Below are positions 59,586 to 64,000 of a stretch of DNA of 64,000 nucleotides, one piece after another. The notes under the pieces were generated by a model. That model was not told the origin of the DNA. It was given only the letters and a program-made list of their open reading frames with translations, and ran no database searches. The position numbers and the translations under genes were made by a program. This DNA is from Bacillus sp. BP-3 (lineage in GTDB: Bacteria; Bacillota; Bacilli; Bacillales; Bacillaceae_G). The stretch lies in the NCBI RefSeq assembly GCF_028401955.1, contig NZ_JAQOTJ010000011.1, positions 88,981-152,980 on the forward strand, read 5' to 3'. How positions within the stretch are numbered: the stretch's first letter is position 1; each line of letters begins with the position of its first letter.

Positions 59586-61483
59586 ACTAAGCTATAAGCG
59601 CGCTTTGTTTCTTCATGAAACGCATTTGTATCATATTTATGTTCAACAAAAATTTGGTGCCACACCATAAATGCAAGGACTGTCCAAATTTTACGGCTGT
59701 AATCACCTTTATCTGCACAATGTGCTTCTAATAAGTCTAATACGTACTGCTTATCAATTAAATGCTCTGTTTTGCTTTCTTTAATGATATTTACAGCCCA
59801 ATCATGCATTTCATCTTTTAACCAGTGACGGATAGGTACTGGGAAGCCTAACTTCTTACGATCTAATACGTGATCCGGTACAATGCCGCGTACTGCTTCA
59901 CGTAAAATCGCTTTTGTTGTACCATTTGCAATCTTTAATTCTGTTGGAATTTTAGATGCAACATCAAAAACTTCTTTATCTAAAAATGGTACACGAAGTT
60001 CTAACGAATGTGCCATTGTCATTTTATCCGCTTTTAATAAAATGTCACCGCGCAGCCATGTGAACATATCAATGTATTGCATTTTACTTACATCGTCATA
60101 GTTCTTGATATCATCATACAACGGCTTCGTGATATCCATGTAATTCACACTCTCATTGTAGTGCTTCATAAGTGCTGCCTTTTCTTCTTCACGGAAGATT
60201 TTCGCATTTCCATAGTAACGCTCTTCAATCGGTGTACATCCACGCTCTAAGAAGCTTTTCCCTTTGAATCCTTCTTTTAATGCACCACTTAACGCTTTTA
60301 ACACACGTTTTCCTGGGCTAGGGATGTAAGAGAACATTTTTAAAGAGTTTGGCTCACGATAAATGTTATATCCGCCAAACAACTCATCTGAACCTTCACC
60401 AGAAAGAACCACTGTTACATGTTTACGCGCTTCTTTTGCAACGAAGTACAATGGTACAGCTGCCGGATCCGCTAATGGGTCATCCATGTGCCACATAATT
60501 TTTGGGAATTCATCCATAAATTCTTGTGGTGTTACGAATACACTATAGTTTTTCACACCTAATTTTTCTGCTGTTTCTTTTGCTACGTCAACCTCACTAA
60601 AGCCACGACGTTCAAAACCAACAGAGAAAGTTAATAGATTTGGATTCATTTCTTTAGCGATAGATGCGATAATCGATGAATCGATACCACCAGATAAGAA
60701 TGAACCTACTGGTACATCACTGCGCATATGCATTTTCACGGAATCGTATAATACGTCACGAATTGCTTGAATATGCTCTTCTTTCGTCGCGTCAGATGCA
60801 TTGAAATATGGCTGCCAATAACGACGAATTTCCATCTCTTTTCCAATTTCTTTCACAAAGTAATGACCTGGCTCAATTTTGTTAATATCAACTGTTAACG
60901 TTTCAGGCTCTGGAGCATATTGATACGTAAAGTAGTGTTGCAGAGAAGCTGGGTTTACCCCTTTATCTTCCATCACATGTAGGATACTTTTCTTTTCAGA
61001 TGCAAAAAATGTTGTATCCTCGTGCTGTGCAACGTAAAGTGGTTTAATACCGAAATGATCACGTGCACCGAAAAGCTTTTTCTCTTCACGATCCCAAATC
61101 ATAAATGCAAACATACCACGAAGGTAATCTACACATTTTTCTTTCATATGAGCATATAACGAAATGATTACTTCTGTATCAGACTGTGTCGCAAATGTTG
61201 CCCCTTTTTCAAGAAGCATTTCGCGAAGTTCTACATAGTTATAAATTTCACCATTAAAAATAATTACATAGCGATCATTTTCATACGTTAACGGCTGATG
61301 CCCTGCCTCTAAGTCAATAATACTTAAACGGCGGAAGCCAAATTGTACATGTTCATCACGGAAGTACCCTTCATCGTCTGGACCACGGTGAAAGATAATC
61401 GTATTCATATTTTCAAATTGATGTTTTTCTTCTTCCGAAAACCCTCTAGGGTTTTCACATAAACATCCTACAAAACCACACAT
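59582..61483 (-). CDS. asnB: Asparagine synthetase (glutamine-hydrolysing)
   Basis: Makes asparagine from aspartate, glutamine and ATP. 633 residues, same as B. subtilis AsnB. N-terminal glutaminase domain with the nucleophile Cys2 (MCGFVGCL) and FHRGPDDEGYFRDEHVQFGF, then the synthetase domain with the ATP loop VPVGSFLSGGIDSSIIASIA (near residue 248), LSGEGSDELFGGYNIY and RVPFLDKEVFDVA. The C-terminal Val and stop touch a bcr1 repeat. Monocistronic. Confidence 0.95.
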   Translation of the reverse strand: MCGFVGCLCENPRGFSEEEKHQFENMNTIIFHRGPDDEGYFRDEHVQFGFRRLSIIDLEAGHQPLTYENDRYVIIFNGEIYNYVELREMLLEKGATFATQSDTEVIISLYAHMKEKCVDYLRGMFAFMIWDREEKKLFGARDHFGIKPLYVAQHEDTTFFASEKKSILHVMEDKGVNPASLQHYFTYQYAPEPETLTVDINKIEPGHYFVKEIGKEMEIRRYWQPYFNASDATKEEHIQAIRDVLYDSVKMHMRSDVPVGSFLSGGIDSSIIASIAKEMNPNLLTFSVGFERRGFSEVDVAKETAEKLGVKNYSVFVTPQEFMDEFPKIMWHMDDPLADPAAVPLYFVAKEARKHVTVVLSGEGSDELFGGYNIYREPNSLKMFSYIPSPGKRVLKALSGALKEGFKGKSFLERGCTPIEERYYGNAKIFREEEKAALMKHYNESVNYMDITKPLYDDIKNYDDVSKMQYIDMFTWLRGDILLKADKMTMAHSLELRVPFLDKEVFDVASKIPTELKIANGTTKAILREAVRGIVPDHVLDRKKLGFPVPIRHWLKDEMHDWAVNIIKESKTEHLIDKQYVLDLLEAHCADKGDYSRKIWTVLAFMVWHQIFVEHKYDTNAFHEETKRAYSLV

Positions 61484-61875
61484 ACTTTCTTACCCTCTTT
61501 CGGTTTTCATTCTTTTTCTATACTACAATATCAACCCTATTTATACTAGCATAATCATAGCAATATGGCGACAAAAAGTACATAAATCCATTATGTTTTT
61601 TCAACATATTCATCACTGCTATGCAAAATAAAAAATACTTTTCTCGTTTTCTCCTTTTCCTTTTGAAAAAAGGCTTTGACTGCTCCTGTATATGGTCACC
61701 TGCTCAAGCTCACCTAAAAAAAGGTGTTTTCTGTCGCTTTTTCAATTTGCAATTATATAAAACAATTCTATTCTTATCCTTTATCAATTCCTAATTTTTT
61801 ACTTACCTGAAAAATCATACTCACGTTTAGGCGTTTTTGTCATATGATATTTCAGATTTATCTTGAGGAGGAGAA
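61484..61875. other. Divergent region between asnB and hsp20
   Basis: No gene. A hairpin CACCT-aaaaaa-AGGTG lies at about 61711-61727. I looked for a T-box and a CIRCE element and found neither. Confidence 0.4.
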
Positions 61876-62337
61876 ATGATGAGTGATGAAAGAAAGCCTT
61901 CACGTCCACAATTTCGAAGTTACTTAAAACAAATTGATGATTTTTTCGAACAAACTCCGCTACGCGATGTTATTGCAGATATGAACCACTTTTTCCAAAA
62001 AGGAAACCGTTTAGTAACATTTCCTGTTGATTTATTTGAAGTAGAAGAAAACTTAGTTATAAAAGCTGAACTTCCTGGTATCCAAAAACAACAAATTCAA
62101 ATTGAAATAGAAGGTGAATACTTAAAGATTGCCGTAAAAGAAGATGTTTTAGGCGAAGAAATAAATGAATCGCCTAATTATTATCGACGCGAACGCACAA
62201 TGACGGAAGCTTCTCGCGTTATTAAATTACCTTATCCAATTAACAAAAAACAAGCAAAAGCTTCCTATCAAAATGGCATATTAGAAATTCGTGCACCTAA
62301 ACTACCGCAGCAACACGATATTTTATCGATTGAATAA
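61876..62337 (+). CDS. Hsp20-family small heat-shock protein
   Basis: 153 residues with an alpha-crystallin domain (about 45-140): FPVDLFEVEENLVIKAELPG, EIEGEYLKIAVKED, SRVIKLPYPINKKQAKASYQ and the C-terminal ILEIRAPKLP. Holds unfolding proteins; relatives in Bacillus (CotM, CotP) are spore-associated. GAGGAGGAGAA precedes two adjacent ATG codons. Followed by a strong terminator. Confidence 0.92.
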   Translation: MMSDERKPSRPQFRSYLKQIDDFFEQTPLRDVIADMNHFFQKGNRLVTFPVDLFEVEENLVIKAELPGIQKQQIQIEIEGEYLKIAVKEDVLGEEINESPNYYRRERTMTEASRVIKLPYPINKKQAKASYQNGILEIRAPKLPQQHDILSIE

Positions 62338-62366
62338 GAAAAGGATGCTCATCCGCATCCTTTTTT
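62336..62366. terminator. Bidirectional terminator between hsp20 and sco
   Basis: AAAAGGATGC-tcatcc-GCATCCTTTTTT; overlaps both stop regions. Confidence 0.9.
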
Positions 62367-62953
62367 CATTGTGTTAAGCGTCTAATATCACGCAATATAT
62401 CATCGTATGGTGTTTTATTCATACCACTATATTCCTTCATCACTTTACCATTTTGATCCACTAAATAAAATTTTGTACCATGTATAACTTGATCTTGATT
62501 TTCTGGTTTATCAACAAACGCTTTAAAATTGTCTTTCGCAAATTTTTCAATGTCATCTTGCGAATATCCGGTTAACAAATTCCAATTTTTCGTGTCATCA
62601 GTAAATTTCTGTACAAATGTTTTTAACTTTTCAGGCGTATCTACCTCTGGATCTACACTAAATGATACAAATTGAACATCTAGTTTTTCTTCTTTCGCCA
62701 ACTTTTGCAACTTCGCCAAATTCGCTGTCATTGGCGGACATATGGTTTGACAATTTGTAAATACAAAATCTGCTACCCACACTTTTCCTTTTAAATCTTT
62801 TGAACCAAATTTTTCACCATTTTGATTTATGTATTGAAAACTTTGAACATCCCAATTTAACGGCTTGCGAAGTTTTGATCCTGAACTACATCCGGCTAAG
62901 ACTAGCAAACAAATGGCAGTAAGAAGTCCAATCCATTTTTGAAATCGCTTCAT
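62366..62953 (-). CDS. Sco/SenC-family copper chaperone lipoprotein
   Basis: Membrane-anchored thioredoxin-fold protein needed for the CuA site of cytochrome c oxidase. 195 residues: signal peptide with lipobox LLVLAGC, copper ligands FTNCQTICPPMT (C-x3-C, near residue 72) and the distal His in VIHGTKFYLVD (near 160). Matches B. subtilis YpmQ/BsSco in layout. Monocistronic. Confidence 0.92.
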   Translation of the reverse strand: MKRFQKWIGLLTAICLLVLAGCSSGSKLRKPLNWDVQSFQYINQNGEKFGSKDLKGKVWVADFVFTNCQTICPPMTANLAKLQKLAKEEKLDVQFVSFSVDPEVDTPEKLKTFVQKFTDDTKNWNLLTGYSQDDIEKFAKDNFKAFVDKPENQDQVIHGTKFYLVDQNGKVMKEYSGMNKTPYDDILRDIRRLTQ

Positions 62954-63057
62954 TATAAAACACCCTTCTCTCCTTCAAAATATAACCATCTCTTTTATCG
63001 CATACTAACGGAAGGTTCACTTTATTGTAGCAAAGGTAAACACTATGAGAAAACCGT

Positions 63058-63516
63058 TTACTTTACTTGTTCACTAAATCGTACTAATTTTTCAAGCGCT
63101 TCTTCTTTATGAAATGTGCTGAACCATCTATAATTTTCATCGTCTAAAATCCGATAATGTTGGCTAACAATGTTTTGTTGTAAACAGAAATCTCCTCTGT
63201 TCTCAATTTCCTTCCACCATATCTGTCCGCCCATCGTTTTTTCTTTTTTATATTCTATTTGATGGTGAGCAATTGTTTGAACAACTTCAAGAGCAGACCC
63301 ACCAAACGCAGCCTGCAATACTTCACTGCTTTGAAACAAGGCACATATCGCAACAACAGTCGTCCATGAAGGCAAAATGCGCTCTTTTTCAATTTGAACA
63401 AGCGTCTTTTTGGAAAGACCTAAAATCTCTGCCATTTCTTCTTGTGTATAATTATGTTCTGTTCGAACTAGCTTCATTTTTTTTGCAATTATTTGTACTA
63501 CTTCGTCTTTATTCAT
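63058..63516 (-). CDS. XRE-family transcriptional regulator
   Basis: 152 residues. An N-terminal Cro/CI helix-turn-helix (about 15-65, NYTQEEMAEILGLSKKTLVQ) and a C-terminal part of unknown fold (TIAHHQIEYKKEKTMGGQIW, then QQNIVSQHYRILDDENYRWF). The target is unknown; a divergent promoter region with a broken hydrolase gene lies next to it. Confidence 0.85.
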   Translation of the reverse strand: MNKDEVVQIIAKKMKLVRTEHNYTQEEMAEILGLSKKTLVQIEKERILPSWTTVVAICALFQSSEVLQAAFGGSALEVVQTIAHHQIEYKKEKTMGGQIWWKEIENRGDFCLQQNIVSQHYRILDDENYRWFSTFHKEEALEKLVRFSEQVK

Positions 63517-63607
63517 TTGAACACCCCTTCTTTTTATGCAAACAATACCCTGTTGTATTTTTACACTTTTTTAATACTTAGTCAATTTTATTTACTTCTT
63601 TTGTAGT

Positions 63608-63838
63608 TTTAAAGAAATTGGAGAACACTTTTTAATCGATATCGTCCTCATACCAATTGGTGCTTATGAACCTAAATGGTTGCATATTTCTCCAAAAGAA
63701 GGTATCACAAGACTTCACAACAATTAGAATTTACGAATGCTTCCATGGGAAGAATTACATATTTTATTTCTTAAGCAAGCATATATAACTCATTCTCCTC
63801 CTGACCCAAAAGTAGAAATAGCAAATACGCATGTATAG
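63608..63838 (+). pseudogene. Remnant of an MBL-fold (RomA/NAPE-PLD-like) hydrolase
   Basis: The first frame reads FKEIGEHFLIDIVLIPIGAY followed by EPKWLHISPKEGI, matching the region of these hydrolases after the metal-binding Asp; it ends at a stop soon after. A second frame further on gives LKQAYITHSPPDPKVEIANT. The N-terminal two-thirds with the HxHxDH motif is absent, and the pieces are separated by frame changes. Confidence 0.7.
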
Positions 63839-63884
63839 CATGCAAAATCCATGCACCTTTAAAATTAAAAATATTTATCTATCA

Positions 63885-63922
63885 CGAAAAAAGCTACTTG
63901 AATATAATCAAGTAGCTTTTTT
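63885..63922. terminator. Strong terminator, symmetric
   Basis: AAAAAAGCTACTTG pairs with CAAGTAGCTTTTTT around an 8-base loop. Confidence 0.88.
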
Positions 63923-63964
63923 CTCAGGCTGTGGAGAAAGTATTCTCCGCAGCCTGTTTTTGTG
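63923..63964 (+). terminator. Second terminator-like hairpin
   Basis: CAGGCTG-GGAGAA pairs with TTCTCC-CAGCCTG around a 4-base loop with one mismatch, followed by TTTTTGTG. GC-rich for this genome. Confidence 0.75.
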
Positions 63965-64000
63965 TCTGAACCTCTTTTTATCTGTCAACACTGATAAAAA

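Noticed and set aside
61484-61875. Possible T-box or CIRCE element between asnB and hsp20
   Set aside because: Neither the T-box AGGGTGG-type sequence nor the TTAGCACTC inverted repeat is present.
1-64000. tRNA, rRNA, CRISPR arrays, intact insertion sequences
   Set aside because: No cloverleaf, rRNA segment, regularly spaced direct repeats or complete transposase was recognised.

Overview
This is chromosomal sequence from a low-GC, spore-forming Firmicute, almost certainly a member of the Bacillus cereus group (cereus, thuringiensis or anthracis type). The evidence is the AT-rich composition, AGGAGG-type ribosome binding sites with frequent TTG and GTG starts, sporulation genes (spo0M, racA, a YjcZ-family peptide), the yodN/yozE/yokU/kamA/yodPQRST block known from Bacillus, and at least six copies of a TTTAT-bounded palindromic repeat that I identify as bcr1, a repeat typical of this group. 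No rRNA, tRNA, CRISPR array or intact prophage was found. Most genes are on the minus strand.

Bases 1-9.9 kb form a branched-chain/propionate catabolic module. mmsA (cut by the window edge), mmsB and an acyl-CoA dehydrogenase resemble the lower valine pathway, which yields propionyl-CoA. prpC-prpD-prpB is the methylcitrate cycle that consumes propionyl-CoA. Between them lies a CBS-PAS-AAA+-Fis sigma-54 activator, and a -24/-12 promoter plus a perfect 24-bp palindrome precede the acyl-CoA dehydrogenase gene.

Bases 10-16 kb are a patchwork: DUF4870 and cupin proteins, an MBL hydrolase, a small secreted protein, a decayed unidentified gene and the C-terminal remnant of a phage-type integrase, followed by a thioredoxin-like protein and a cation-efflux transporter.

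Bases 15.9-28.6 kb hold a small Ser/Tyr/His/Arg-rich repeat protein coupled to a Ser/Thr kinase, Spo0M and a PAP2 phosphatase. Next come yozD, a yodN-like gene and yozE, then the lysine 2,3-aminomutase locus: yodT-S-R-Q-P, a second sigma-54 activator, and kamA-yokU with its own -24/-12 promoter.

Bases 29-40 kb carry an FAD-dependent oxidoreductase, a YjcZ-type peptide, a DUF4397 protein, an M29 aminopeptidase, a sporulation-type histidine kinase followed in frame by a Cys-rich ORF, YueI, a CNNM/CBS membrane protein, RacA, and a hydroxylamine reductase preceded by two Fnr-like boxes. Bases 40-43.6 kb hold a two-gene McrBC-like (DUF2357 nuclease plus AAA+ NTPase) putative defence system.

Bases 43.7-64 kb are mostly housekeeping: an amino-acid antiporter, an OpuC/EgtU-type ABC importer with fused permease and binding protein, a DUF218 protein, an MFS transporter, an azoreductase with a YhcYZ-like two-component system, a methyltransferase, nicotinamidase, a lipoprotein, a nitroreductase, D-amino-acid transaminase, GNAT enzymes, asparagine synthetase, Hsp20, a Sco protein, an XRE regulator and a broken MBL hydrolase.
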